Assembly: GCA_016110215.1 (NCBI GenBank)
Contig: JADWQD010000012.1
Span: 434,001 to 498,000 of the forward strand
Source: Capronia americana
Lineage: Eukaryota; Ascomycota; Eurotiomycetes; Chaetothyriales; Herpotrichiellaceae
Length of the DNA: 64,000 nucleotides
Direction of reading: 5' to 3'
The notes under the pieces are model-generated. The model ran no database searches. It was given only the letters and a program-made list of their open reading frames with translations, and was not told the origin of the DNA. Both the position numbers and the translations under genes were made by a program. Positions 1 to 10,732 of this stretch are shown here, piece by piece (within the stretch, counting starts at the first letter, position 1; each line of letters begins with the position of its first letter).

Positions 1-1263
1 CTCGGCGCCTTTTTCCTCTGGTTCAACACGTGGTATGCGCAGTCGAGAACAACCCACTCCTTCTTCTTAGAGCGAACCCCAAACGACCCGATTTCTTGTC
101 CCATATGTTGTCTGCTAATCCGTCCGGCGCGCAGGGGGCTCATCAATGCCTACGGGACCTTCCAGACCTCCTATGAACAAGGGATCCTCTCTGACTTGTC
201 ACCGTCGACAATTGCATGGGTAGGGTCCACACAATCGGCACTACTCATGCTCGTCAGCGTCATCACAGGACCGCTCTACGACGCGGGCTACTTTGCAATC
301 ATGTTGCCCGTGGGCACGTTCCTCCTGGTCTTCGGTCTGATGATGAATAGCATCTCAGTGGAATACTACCAGGTCATGCTCGCACAAGGCGTCTGTGTCG
401 GGGTAGGAACTGGCTTCCTGTTCGTGCCAGCGGTGGCTCTCCTCTCGCAGTATTTCCAAAGGAGACGATCGTTGGCGAACGGCATCGCCGCGTCGGGAAG
501 CAGCATCGGCGGCGTCGTCTACCCGATCATGTTCCGGCAACTTCAACAGGAGATTGGGTTCCCATGGGCCACACGCGCGATGGCATTCATGGCTCTCGCA
601 ACATGTTGTGTCTCGATCGCCACCATGCGCCTTCGATTCCGGCCTGCGCAGAAACGGGCTCTCCTCCAGCTATCCGCCTTCACGGAACCTCAGTACGTGC
701 TCTTCTGTTCGGCTTGCTTCGTGGGCTTTCTTGGCTTCTACAATTTCCTCGTCTATGTGCAGCCTTCTGCGCTAAACCTTGGGATCGTCGATGACAATAT
801 GGGGTTCTACCTGTTGGCGATTCTGAACGCGGCGTCGACTTTCGGCAGAATCATCCCGAATTTCATCGCCGACTATACAGGGACACTCGACGTGCTGATT
901 CCTGCGGTGGCCATAACAGCCGTCCTCGCGTACTGTTGGGCTGCCGTGCATTCGACGGCTGGCATCATTGCGCTTTCTGCGCTTTACGGATTCTTCTCCG
1001 GCGGGTTCGCCTCCCTGGTGCCTGTTGGTATCGTAGACATAAGCAGGGACGCATACAACGTTGGTACTCGGCTCGGCATGTGTTTCGCGATCGAATCAAT
1101 CGGCCTGCTAATTGGCACGCCTGTTGGGGGCGCGATACTGAGCAAGACGGGGTCCTATCTCGGGGTGCAGATGTTCTGTGGTTCATGTTTGGCACTCTGC
1201 GCCGTGTTGTTCATCGTCATTCGGGTCTTGCAGAGAGGACTGAGGCTCAAGCAGAAGAGCTAA
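1..1263 (+). CDS. MFS transporter, monocarboxylate-transporter (MCT) type, 5' end outside window
   Basis: Plasma-membrane major facilitator of the fungal MCT-like family; the substrate is not predictable. The gene enters from the left edge. Exon <1..32 reads LGAFFLWFNTW, then an intron at 33..134 (gtatgc...gcgcag), then exon 135..1263 continuing WGLINAYGTFQTSYEQ, the typical first-helix-to-loop signature of MCT-like MFS proteins. The remaining 376 or so residues carry about eleven hydrophobic helices, with the RRSLANGIAASGSSIGG loop after helix 4 and a GRIIPNFIAD segment at the start of the second half, both usual in this family. The stop is TAA at 1261. Only the cytoplasmic N-terminus and part of helix 1 are missing. 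It faces the regulator at 1516-3619 tail to tail; with the P450 at 5.1 kb these may be the edge of a metabolite cluster (inference). Confidence 0.9.
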   Translation, partial: LGAFFLWFNTWYAQSRTTHSFFLERTPNDPISCPICCLLIRPARRGLINAYGTFQTSYEQGILSDLSPSTIAWVGSTQSALLMLVSVITGPLYDAGYFAIMLPVGTFLLVFGLMMNSISVEYYQVMLAQGVCVGVGTGFLFVPAVALLSQYFQRRRSLANGIAASGSSIGGVVYPIMFRQLQQEIGFPWATRAMAFMALATCCVSIATMRLRFRPAQKRALLQLSAFTEPQYVLFCSACFVGFLGFYNFLVYVQPSALNLGIVDDNMGFYLLAILNAASTFGRIIPNFIADYTGTLDVLIPAVAITAVLAYCWAAVHSTAGIIALSALYGFFSGGFASLVPVGIVDISRDAYNVGTRLGMCFAIESIGLLIGTPVGGAILSKTGSYLGVQMFCGSCLALCAVLFIVIRVLQRGLRLKQKS

Positions 1264-1515
1264 GGACTATTCAACCTCCTTCAACAGATGATGAATTCTT
1301 TGCGCGCGTTACTCTATATACTTTAGGGGGAAAAGGGGGTTTTGGAGACACCCGCATTCTGTGCGGGTTTCCCAGAGACGAGGCCAGCACGGAATGAAGG
1401 AAGAATCATAGTCGGGATGAGTCTTCGAGCCTCTCTCCCCGAAACCTCTCCTCCCCCTCCGAGTTGCTTGTTGCCCATTTTGCTGGTCCCTTTTGCTTGA
1501 CACTTTTAAGTCGAG

Positions 1516-3619
1516 TCATTTTTTTTTTGTCCAGCGGTGTAGAAGTGGATGTGCTAGAAGTGAACAAGACGACCCATGAGGACCACATAGCTGCTGCACC
1601 AAAGTCGAGCCAACACCATCGTCGCACCCCTCGCCATCATCTGCCAGAAGAAGTGCACAGGAGACCGTCGCGTGGACGATGAGCCACAAGCGACTGCCTT
1701 CGGGGGCGAGCTCCCTCAGCCTACAGTATGCCTTCAGCACGAGCTGACAGCACCGGATAATCTCGGATTGCAGGACTTTTGATCCGTGGTCCATCATCAA
1801 CGAGCCTGATGACTGCAGCCGCCTCCGACGTATCGAAATGACAAAATAGTTCATGTAGATCTCCAGGGTATCGTGCTGCATTCTTTGCATGTCATCTTGG
1901 CAAACAGACCGACGGCGTAGGTATTCACTTGCTGACGCTTGATATAATAGAATCTGTTGTTCTGCAATCTGAAATGCGGCTGGCGCGACGGTGGTGGAGG
2001 TTCTCGCTGCTGTGGTGACTTCATGGTCGAGATCATTCAAGATTGTCCCCATCCCGTGACAGCACTGCACGAAAGACAGGCTGTTTTCGTCTGTCAGGTG
2101 GGGAACTCGAGGGAACGAGCCATCATTGAATGAGGCACATGGTCGATCATAAGTGAGCGAGAGGGTTGTGTCTTGCCACACGAGGCCTTGCCTATTGCTC
2201 GATAGTTTCTTTGTCAGTTCAAAGATATAGAGGAACCGATCAATAACCCAAATCAACTCTCGAGCTGATGTGCGATTTGACTCACCAGAGGTGCCACGCA
2301 TACCTCTCTGACGGCGTGGAGGAGGAAGAAGGGGCTGTGGTCCGATGAAGACCAAGCCGCTGTGCCAGTCGGATGGTCGTGCCTGCAGGGCCAATTAGTA
2401 GAACCTTCAGACCCGAACATTCCGGCACGGCGTCATACCCATTACTGACCAGGATGCATCTGGGTTTGCTTGACCACGGAGGCAGCCTCCAAGAGTTGAA
2501 AGCGCGAGTACGTGTTGGACCTTGGGCCGGAGGAGATAGTTATCCAAACGCAGGAGCTGGAAAGCACAACACGCTACCCAGGTCAACCCATGTCGTCAGA
2601 CACCAATGAAAGGCTCGGAGACCCTGGCTGGCACGGACTTACCGAAGATACTCGCATTCAGCTGCGTATCCTTCGAAGACGGGTGCACAAAGCAATTTCC
2701 AAAGGCCAAGCAGCTGAATAGTAACGCGAGCCATTCCGTCGACCGCAGCTCGGGTCCTGTGTAATTTCCGAGCGATCGGGCTCGCCAAAAGCGCCTGGCA
2801 TCATCTTCAAACTCCAGCATTGGACAGCAAGGCATCGCAACTTTGTAAACCTCGTAGAATGTGTCTAAAGATCTGGACCGAGGCCATCAGCGTTCCCATC
2901 CTTTTCGCACGAATCAAAAACAAGATACATCCATACCGTGTGAAGACCTCATCACTCGGGAGCGCCAGACATATCTCTTGGACCGTAGACCCCGGTTGCC
3001 AAAGATTTTCAAATGGGTGGATAGTACCCATATCAGACATGTACAGGGTCCCACTGTCGCCAGGAGGACGCATGCAATGATCATTTGAGCGTTGATTTCC
3101 GGTACGATCGCTGCTGGACCTGTCACTGGTCATTTCCAATGAGCCAGTTGTCAGACATGGTGTGACGCCTTCCGAACTCTCTAAGCGTGGTCGAGGGCGT
3201 TCGTCTGGCTGTCCAGAATGCGCTGGCTCTGTCGACGTCAGATCCCCAAGGCCATGCAGCCCCTTCTCAAACTCCAACAACCTGAAGAGTCGACCAGCAG
3301 AAGATGGATCAGTCCCTTTCGTCTCAGTATTCCCAGTTCCAGTGCGACGTGGCCGTTGCTGCAGAATTTTCCTCTCACGTTCAGTTGTCGCATAATAGCA
3401 GAGTTCTGGGTAGTCATGAGATATACAATTGGAACAAGGCTGGGCGTTGTTGCATCGGATCTTGCGGCGACGACATGGATGACATGCTTTGGGATACGAC
3501 TTGCGGGGCCGCTTTGCAAGGCGCTCCTCAACTGTATGAGTAATGTTGTCGTTGAGATGTGATGGGTCCGTCATACTAGTATTCGGTGCAGCCAGACTAA
3601 TGGCGCCCTGGGGAATCAT
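1516..3619 (-). CDS. Zn2Cys6 transcription factor with fungal-specific TF domain; one exon junction does not close
   Basis: Nuclear DNA-binding regulator. The N-terminus carries a Zn2Cys6 cluster (C46, C49, C56, C62, C65, C74; spacing 2-6-5-2-8). Exons I can build: 3619..2929, 2864..2643, 2573..2439, 2382..2304, then 2264..1516. The introns between the first four (64, 69 and 56 bp) are in phase and yield a good fungal_trans domain (FYEVYKVAMPCCPMLEFEDD, then MGTTIRLAQRLGLHR). The last exon holds the ARELIWVIDRF and TYDRPCASF parts of the same domain. The junction 2304/2264 would need a 39-bp intron, very short, and it leaves the reading frame off by one base. So the gene is either frameshifted or spliced in a way I cannot see. 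Start at the ATG at 3619; an internal Met sits at residue 16. Confidence 0.8.
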
Positions 3620-5103
3620 ATGTAGGCTCTTGTCATACGTGATCGTTGCCAGGATCTGCGCCTGTCCACATCGTCAGCAAAGAGTCCACATGACCCCCTT
3701 TCTCGGAGAATATCAGGCGGATATTAACCTTGTATTATTCTATCTGAATGTGCTGAGATGGCTGAAGAATGAGTCCATTACCTTGGCCTTCTAGCCTTCG
3801 TGCCTTCTCAGTCTCGAAAGGTTCATTGTGTTACGAGATGACCTGATGGGCGGCCGTGGGAAGGTGGGCCGACGAAGGATTCAGCCTCGTTGGCAAGGCT
3901 GGCACGCTGGGTCACGTGGTTACTAGAGTGCATCGATGTGAATGTATCTGGAGGATTTGATAGATTCAAAGCCTGACTATAGATACGAAGGCCTATGGTA
4001 ATGTTACTAGCGAGTCCTCAACAGGTATACGGGCTGTGGCGCTCTAGGGCGTCGTTATAGACCCTCGGGTAACCTGTGTGACTGGCCAGGTGCAGATTCG
4101 CCGCGGAATACCGTGATATGAGATTCTTGGATACATAGACGCATAAACCATCGCGATGTGTTATGTCTCGGTGTCGATTGTCGATGGTGGGGCTCCAGCG
4201 ACATGTTTGAAATTATTTTGTGGTGGTTGTGCTCGGTGCCACCGAAGTTCCTCGAGTTAGGTACCCGTAGTACTTAGGAGCGGCCATTGTCCGGTAGGAT
4301 AGTCGGGTCAGCCACACCGCGTGTTGAGTCTCGCTTGATCCAGGGTGCATTGCAGCTCGTACTCGTACAGACCTTGACTGTTGGGTTGGACGTAGTCGGA
4401 GGGTGCAAGACCTCTACAGTTATATATTGTTGTTCTTCGCTGCACAGAACACGGAAAGAAACTGATACCCATCCGCTCTGATGCCCATGCCGAGGCTTTC
4501 AAGGTGGGATGTCGACAACTGTGGGGGCCTCCTGGATGAACCCCCCTCACCCCGCTGATTAATATCTACGTCTACAGACGTTCAGCCGGGGCCCTCCAGT
4601 GCCTCCCCATCCTCCGCACGTCTGTACCCTCACCAGCGTCCGACTCTGTGCCACCGCTTCCAGAGATGGGGCTAGAATCTCGAAACCCCGGGCCCCACGT
4701 CCATCGGCTTGTCCATTCTCCCAAATCGACACTAGCACTGGCCATGACCACGAATTGTCGACCAGTCGCAGGGCCCAGAGATGGGACGCAAATGCCGGAG
4801 ACCCAGCGCGCAGGTTCCTTGTAACAAGTGATGTCTGCACGAGGGGAGCGGCCGCGCACGAGCCTGGCGTTTTGAATAAAATAAAAAATCCTGCCATCAT
4901 TACAACTCTCTACTGGCCGACCACTTGACTGCCTCGATTTTCGTCTGGCGGTGACATCTCTCGCTCGTATCCGGATTGCTCTTTACCAAGATTGAGAGAC
5001 GATCTGAAGGCTGTCACTTGCGATTCTTGAATACCGGTGCTTAATATTCAACTTACCGCAACCGACAAGCACGCACGCACGAAGACAGGACGCAACCATA
5101 ACT
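3620..5103. other. Intergenic, no gene seen
   Basis: Divergent region between the Zn2Cys6 regulator and the P450. Open frames here (for example 4287-4550, 4559-4928) overlap each other on both strands and resemble no family. It contains one copy of the dispersed repeat described at 3979-4085. Confidence 0.6.
3979..4085. repeat. Dispersed repeat, copy A (partner at 40474-40582)
   Basis: About 105 bases resemble 40474-40582 in the same orientation. The best block starts tacgaaggccta at 3984 and at 40479: 24 positions with two differences, both transitions (C/T and G/A). Further shared blocks follow in order: gtcctcaa, a GTGGCG core, and ggRtaacc. Transition-type differences would fit RIP-type decay of a transposon or terminal repeat, but the element family is not recognised. 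Confidence 0.5.
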
Positions 5104-7363
5104 ATGGGTGTAATGCTCCATCTCCAGAGCACGGCCCCCACGGCCGGCCAGATCGCCATCTGTCTGGTCGTCGTGGGCATCATCGCCGTAGCTGTCGACT
5201 ACGCACGAATGCTCCTCCTACGACAAAAGATGGTACGTAAGGAGTTCTCTGAGAATAGCACCTTGGAATTTGGACACTGAACTTTGAAATTCCACATCCC
5301 CTGCACACAGCACACGCAGCACACACATCATGCCTCCGTACATGCCCCTTTGTTTTCTGAATATCCTCGCTCACAATTTGCTAGCCTCCTGGGCCTCTCC
5401 CCTGGCCGATCGTAGGCAACACGTTCCAACTGCCCGACGTCAAACCGTGGATTTACTTCGAGACGCTAGCGCGGCAATACAACACGCCGGTGATCACGTA
5501 CTGGATCGGCCGCAGCCCGACGGTGTGGATCTGCGAGGCCCAGGCGGCGAGCGAGATGCTCGACAAGCGGGCAGCCATCTACTCGTCGCGGCCGCGCATG
5601 GTGGTGTTCGGCGAGCTGTCGTTCGGGCAGTCGAACATCGTGTCCATGTTCTACGGCGACCGGTGGCGGCTGCACCGCAAGCTCACGCACATGGGCGTCG
5701 GGCTGCAGCACGTGCGCAGCTACAGCGGGTTCCAGAACAACGAGAGCAAGGTCGTGGCGCTGGACCTGGTGCGCGACCCGGCCGACTACGTCATGCACTT
5801 TGAACGGTACGCCGCGTCCGTGGTCAGCATCATCGGCTTCAACCGCCGCATCAAGGACAAGGAGGACCCCATCATCACCGACGTCATCGCCATCATGCAG
5901 CGCGCCGCCGAGCTGAACGTGCCGGGCAAGAAGTTCCCCATGTTGATGGAGACGTTTCCAGGTGAGTTCAGGTTCCAAAGAAGGTGCACGGAGGGGAAAG
6001 AAAGGGAAAATCAAGTATTGAGTCCTCCCCGCTGACGAAGTTCTCTCCTCCTCTATGACAGCCCTCTCGAAATTCCCCAACTGGATGGCCCCCTGGAAAC
6101 ACGGGCTCGGCAAGGGTCGCGGCCGCGGGCGGAACTTCTACTACGCGCTCGCCGAGGAGGCCGCCACCAAGGAGAACCACGGCAACTGCTACGCCAAGAA
6201 GCTGATGGACGAGGCGCCCAAGTACGGCCTCTCGGACATGGAGATCGCGTCGCTGAACGGCAACCTGTTCGGCGCCGGCAGCGACACCTCGAGCTCCACG
6301 CTCATCACGTTCGTCTTGGCCTGCTGCGCGTTCCCGGAGGTGCTGCCCAGGGCGCAGGAGGAGCTGGACCGCGTCGTGGGCTCGTACCGCAGCCCCAGCC
6401 TGGATGATGATCTGCCGTATATCCGCGCGTTCGTCAAGGAGGTCTTCAGATGGCGATCCGTGGCCATCATCGGGGGTCAGCCGCACGCGAACATCCAGGA
6501 TGATTGGTATAATGTGAGTGATGAGCGAACAGGAGACGGGAAGACAGGGGGGACACCGTTACATTCGCATTCGCATTCGCATTTGTATTGGCGGGACTCC
6601 CTCTCTCTCTCTCCAACACCCGACTCATTTGTGTTTCTCAACTCTCTGCAAAATCAAACTCATCGTATTTCATTGCTCATACATTACTGCTAACATGTCA
6701 TTGCGAATTGCATCATTGCTAATATGTCTCCTTACTTTAGGGCTGGTATATCCCCAAGAACACGTGGGTCCAAGGCAACGTATGGGCCATCCACCGCAAC
6801 CCGAAGGATTTCCCCGAACCCGACCGCTTTGCTCCTGAACGATTCATCGAAGGCCACCCGCTCCACCGCCCCTTCCCCAACGAGAAAGGATACATGACCT
6901 TCGGATGGGGTCGACGCGTCTGCAGTGGTCAGGGCTTGGCCGAACAAGGCACCTTCCTCACGGTCGCGCGACTGCTTTGGGGCTTCAATATCCAGAAGGC
7001 TCTGGATAAGAACGGGAACGAGATCCCTGTGGATATCTTTGCGTATACGTAAGTCGCAAGTGCCGCTTTCTTTTCGCATATATCGCCTGTGCCGCTTTCT
7101 TTCTCTTCGCATATGTCACCTGCTCGCACTTTTCTTTTCTGACCCTCTCATCTTCCTTCAGGAACGGGTTGAACATGCGGCCTGAAGTGTTCGAATGTCG
7201 AATCACGCCCCGATCACCGGAGATCAGGGAGACGATAGAGCGCGAAGGCAAACAGGCCCTGGCCGAGTTGGCCCAGTACGACGGCGAGAGCAAGTACCGC
7301 GCGTCGACTTTCTATCTGCAGGATAGCACCAAATTCAACAGCAGCACGGCTACCAGCAAATGA
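5104..7363 (+). CDS. Cytochrome P450 monooxygenase
   Basis: Membrane-anchored heme monooxygenase, 555 aa. Exons 5104..5232, 5385..5961, 6062..6513, 6741..7048, 7162..7363; all four introns are GT-AG and in phase. Residues about 13-38 form the N-terminal membrane anchor, followed by a proline hinge PPGPLPWPIVGN. The I-helix has AGSDTS (oxygen activation), the K-helix ExxR motif is EVFR, the meander region reads FAPERF, and the heme loop FGWGRRVCSG places the thiolate ligand at about C447. The tail FECRITPRS is seen in fungal P450s of the O-methylsterigmatocystin oxidoreductase-like group, but I would not assign a CYP family or substrate. Intron 3 holds a (cattcg)n run near 6562 and intron 4 a tandem duplication. 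It lies downstream of, and divergent from, the Zn2Cys6 gene, which could be its regulator (inference). Confidence 0.93.
7061..7122. repeat. Tandem duplication inside a P450 intron
   Basis: Two adjacent copies of a roughly 30-bp unit, 7061..7089 and 7090..7122, each starting tgccgctttctt and ending cctg, within intron 7049..7161. A short insertion separates the copies in length. Confidence 0.75.
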
Positions 7364-7839
7364 TGTGGTGGTTGCGGAGGTGCTAGGTGCCGATTCGGAG
7401 ACTCTTGAGGATTCATACAGGTTCAGTTCTGAGACTCACAAGAATTCATCCGGTATCAGTTGTCCAGTGATGCTTGCGGGTGCGCTAGGTGCCAACTTTG
7501 AGACCATAGACAAGTCAGTCTGAGTGTGTTTGTTTAGTCGCTTTCAGACGCCACGCCTTGCATGCGATTTGTCCGGGCTCATGCATTCTCGACAGCACAA
7601 AGGGTTGTACCCTATCAGACAGTTTATTGGAAGTCGGTCGGACTCGTAAACCATCCTCTCGAGCCATCAATGGGCTGTTTTTAATACCTTGAGGTCACGT
7701 CTCAGGTCACCGCTTGAGGCCACGCTTGTCGTTCACCGATTGTGTTTCTCCCCCCTTGTGACATGCCGTCGCCGTGCTGCCGTCATGCTGTGACATGCTG
7801 CCGCCACGCTACCACTATGTCGTAACCGTCATGTCTCCT
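7364..7839. other. Intergenic between converging genes, repetitive
   Basis: There is no gene. It contains degenerate direct repeats: ggtgctaggtgcc near 7388 recurs as tgcgctaggtgcc near 7480, and GAGACTC-type blocks recur between. The part at 7690-7830 has repeated gaggtcacg- and gtgacatgc-type words. Confidence 0.5.
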
Positions 7840-9687
7840 TCAGGCATGATTGAGAATGACACACCATCTCGACCACGGAATGATCTGCGTGAGAGGCGCC
7901 TGGTGGCCGAGCAACTCATCGAGAAAGACATCTGTTTTCGCGTGGCGTGGATAGTCGTGTAGCGCGGTAATGACCTCGTGTGGCCCGGCGAAGTTCAGAC
8001 GCTCACGGACGGCGTGAAACTCTGTGACCGGCCAAGATGAGTACGGAATATCGCCTCTCGCGCTGAAGACGTCGTTGCCCATGGCGGTAAGAAACAACAG
8101 CCATAAGTAGTCGTGGTTGTTGTGCTCGGACAGCTTCCGATGCTCGATGCGTTTGGACACGCTTTGCAGCACTTGCTCGATCTTTTGGCATGTTTTGCTG
8201 AAGTTGTAGTTTGTGGGCAGGTCGAGGAATTGGAAGTTCATGAACATCATCGCGGAAAGGCATGCCGCTGCCATGAGTGTTCGGGCCACACTTTCGGCTG
8301 CCCGGCCTTGGGCCTGCCTCGAGGCCGCTTCCTCGGTGTTGTCGACATACCCAGTCGTGCAATACCCCGTGATTGCGCTGCTTCGTTTGTTCACCCACAC
8401 GATGACCTCGTGCAGGAGGTCCGAGTCGTCGATCTTGTCCATGATGGCTTTCGTGCCGACGATCTCTTGCGCACCGTCCAGCAAGGACCAGGTCTTGTCA
8501 TCAAAGCAAGAGCTGGCGTGGCTGCTGCTGGCCACACCCTGCTTGTCCGCAAAGACTCCGCGTTCACGGTCCAGAGCTTCAAGCGTTTCCGCAAACGGCT
8601 GCGACAGGCGGTCTCCAGGGTCGTACCGGGCGGGGGAGATTTCGGGCCTCTTTAGCAGTGATATGGAAATCCACGCGTCGCTGACGCGGAGGAGCTCCTG
8701 CGCGTCCATGAGAATGCCCGGCGTGCTGGCCGCCATGGTCCAAAGCCCGCGCAGGTGGACGAGGGCGGCTTCATTGTCGGATGCCTCAAAGTCGAGCGAG
8801 ATGAGGAGACGGATCAAGGTGGTGACACTCTGCGAAAAGCCATTCTTCACGAGCCGGTCTCGAAGCAGCTCCACGGCTTTGGTTTTGTGATACAAGCCCC
8901 GGGCCAGGGATCTCGTGTAGTCGTGCTTGGAGCCCTTTGCGGTTACGGCATACCCAGCCGCCAGAATGGCATGCACCTCGGCTTCGTCGCCAATGGTTTG
9001 TCGCAACCGGATATGCGAGCTGGAGCTATCCCCGATCGGAGCCCTCCAAACGGCGCTTCGGTTGTCTGGGGAAGCTACGAAGACGACAAACCGTTGTGCT
9101 TGCCGAAGGATCTCGTGGTCTTGGGCTGCCAGGGGCAGAGCAGCTACCGAGAACGGGTCGGAATTGCCCCTGAAGGGAGCCAGTGAGGGTCTATCGTTTG
9201 CGAGGACGCGCCTACTCCTTTCCTTTACTGGAATCCCTCGCGTTTGGTCATCATGCTCTTGGCCTTCCTCGAAAAGGTAAACAGCCCCTCTGGGCTGGGC
9301 ATAGTCACTGCTCCAGGCGACGCTGGCTCGCGCGGTAGCTGGGTCAAAGGCATTCGCCCCTGAGACACCCCTACTGCCTTGCGACTGGTTGGAGCTGGTG
9401 GCGGTTCTTGCGGATGGATAGGATTCGGTCGGCGCTAGTCTTGAAGGACCAGCTGCTTGGACCCGAGTCTCTGCTGGGAGGACGGGCCGTTGAACTACAG
9501 CCTTGCCACTTGAGGCATGCAGCTTCCGCAATCGCTCCTCCTTCAACCATTTCCGGTGAGTCTTGGACACGTGAGAGGAGATGGTGAAGCTCTCGGCCGG
9601 GTTCTTCGCCAATGTCGTCGGGGTCTTGTTGATGAAGAGGAAGGATTGATTGCGCCCTGGCGTTTCATCCCTATTACCACTGGCCAT
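7840..9687 (-). CDS. Fungal regulator-like protein, DUF3468 (Fungal_trans_2) family
   Basis: Single-exon reading frame of 615 aa. The ATG at 9687 is chosen because the protein then opens with MASGNRDETPGRNQSFLFIN, followed by SSHVSKTHRKW; this FxFIN...SHV..THR start is the hallmark of a large Pezizomycotina family annotated as transcription-factor-like with DUF3468. The frame stays open upstream to 9846, but that part is low-quality sequence. Residues about 50-170 are low-complexity Ser/Ala/Gln-rich. The rest is helical (EAEVHAILAAGYAV, LIRLLISLDFEASDNEAALVHLRGLW), as expected of the ligand-sensing-like domain. There is no Zn2Cys6 cluster. The function is probably regulatory; the target is unknown. 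Confidence 0.75.
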   Translation of the reverse strand: MASGNRDETPGRNQSFLFINKTPTTLAKNPAESFTISSHVSKTHRKWLKEERLRKLHASSGKAVVQRPVLPAETRVQAAGPSRLAPTESYPSARTATSSNQSQGSRGVSGANAFDPATARASVAWSSDYAQPRGAVYLFEEGQEHDDQTRGIPVKERSRRVLANDRPSLAPFRGNSDPFSVAALPLAAQDHEILRQAQRFVVFVASPDNRSAVWRAPIGDSSSSHIRLRQTIGDEAEVHAILAAGYAVTAKGSKHDYTRSLARGLYHKTKAVELLRDRLVKNGFSQSVTTLIRLLISLDFEASDNEAALVHLRGLWTMAASTPGILMDAQELLRVSDAWISISLLKRPEISPARYDPGDRLSQPFAETLEALDRERGVFADKQGVASSSHASSCFDDKTWSLLDGAQEIVGTKAIMDKIDDSDLLHEVIVWVNKRSSAITGYCTTGYVDNTEEAASRQAQGRAAESVARTLMAAACLSAMMFMNFQFLDLPTNYNFSKTCQKIEQVLQSVSKRIEHRKLSEHNNHDYLWLLFLTAMGNDVFSARGDIPYSSWPVTEFHAVRERLNFAGPHEVITALHDYPRHAKTDVFLDELLGHQAPLTQIIPWSRWCVILNHA

Positions 9688-10732
9688 CGTTGCGGTGGCA
9701 GCTCGTGTCGAACAGCTGATAGCAGTGAGGTCCGTCCATGTCGTCAATGATCGCAGAGCGCCATTCGTCAACAGGACCCCAATGCAAGGACCCGGATGCG
9801 CCTGGACATGATGCAGATCGACAACATCTCGAAATACCGCACACACAGCGAAGGTCGGGCGAAGACACTGGCTGTCGCAGGAGGGACTTTGTCAGCACGG
9901 CATCGGGGCTGAAGAGATTAAGAACAAGAGGAAAAGGTTTTTGCATAAGCCCCGCCAAGGGCCGCAGTTTGAACAATTACCTTTGCACGAGCTCGTAGCG
10001 GCGTCGTGGTCGAGATACCCGGAGCGACCAGTCGTCGCTGATTCGTAGGATGGCTGGCTGATGTCCGGCTATTTTAGAACCTTGTGGGAGTGCGAAGACC
10101 TTTTGAGGCAATCTTCTCACTTCCCCTAGAGAAAGTACGAGGGCTCCCGAGTACCCGCAGGAGTCTGGGCCGAAGTTCCACCAGTCCTGTCCCTATTTGT
10201 CCGGCCAGGTTGCCAGAGGCCGTCGGGGAGGGCAAGCCCTGTCGAGACCCCGTAGACCCCGCAGCCTTGGCTGTGCCGTGAGGCCTGGACGACTTACAAG
10301 AGCTGGCGACGGAGTCCAGCTATGTACTAGCCTGTTTGGCGGAATGCACCCTCAGGTGCTCGGTATGGCAAGCACAACAGTCTGACGATGTGGGGGGTTT
10401 GGAGGTGTGTGTGTCGCGCTTTCTTCAGGTTGGCCATGGTTTGGAAAGCATGATCGAGTGAAGCGACAGACCTCGACTCGTCTGCCAACGGCCTGCAAGA
10501 TGCTGCAAACTAGCGAGGCGCAGTCGATGCGGAATGCCGGTCATTCGACGGCCATGGGTATTCCCTGTCACGGTCGCCAATCTGGATAGGACACACTGCG
10601 CAGTCTTTAGCACCTTCCTAATCAACTCCGGGAGGAAGCGAAACACTGGCTCAGTGGCTCAATTCTAGGACTACTTTCATCTACATACCGCGTACCAGTA
10701 AAACATCTACAAAAGCCAGCCAGCCGGACAGC
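9688..10732. other. Intergenic, no gene seen
   Basis: Upstream of the DUF3468 gene and downstream of the next minus-strand gene. Only short overlapping frames occur, none with family resemblance. Confidence 0.6.

Noticed and set aside
4287..4928. Overlapping frames on both strands between the regulator and the P450
   Set aside because: Mutually overlapping, short, no recognisable motif, so read as chance.
9688..9846. Upstream extension of the DUF3468 protein to an earlier start
   Set aside because: The extra 53 residues do not match the family start, which begins at the ATG at 9687.
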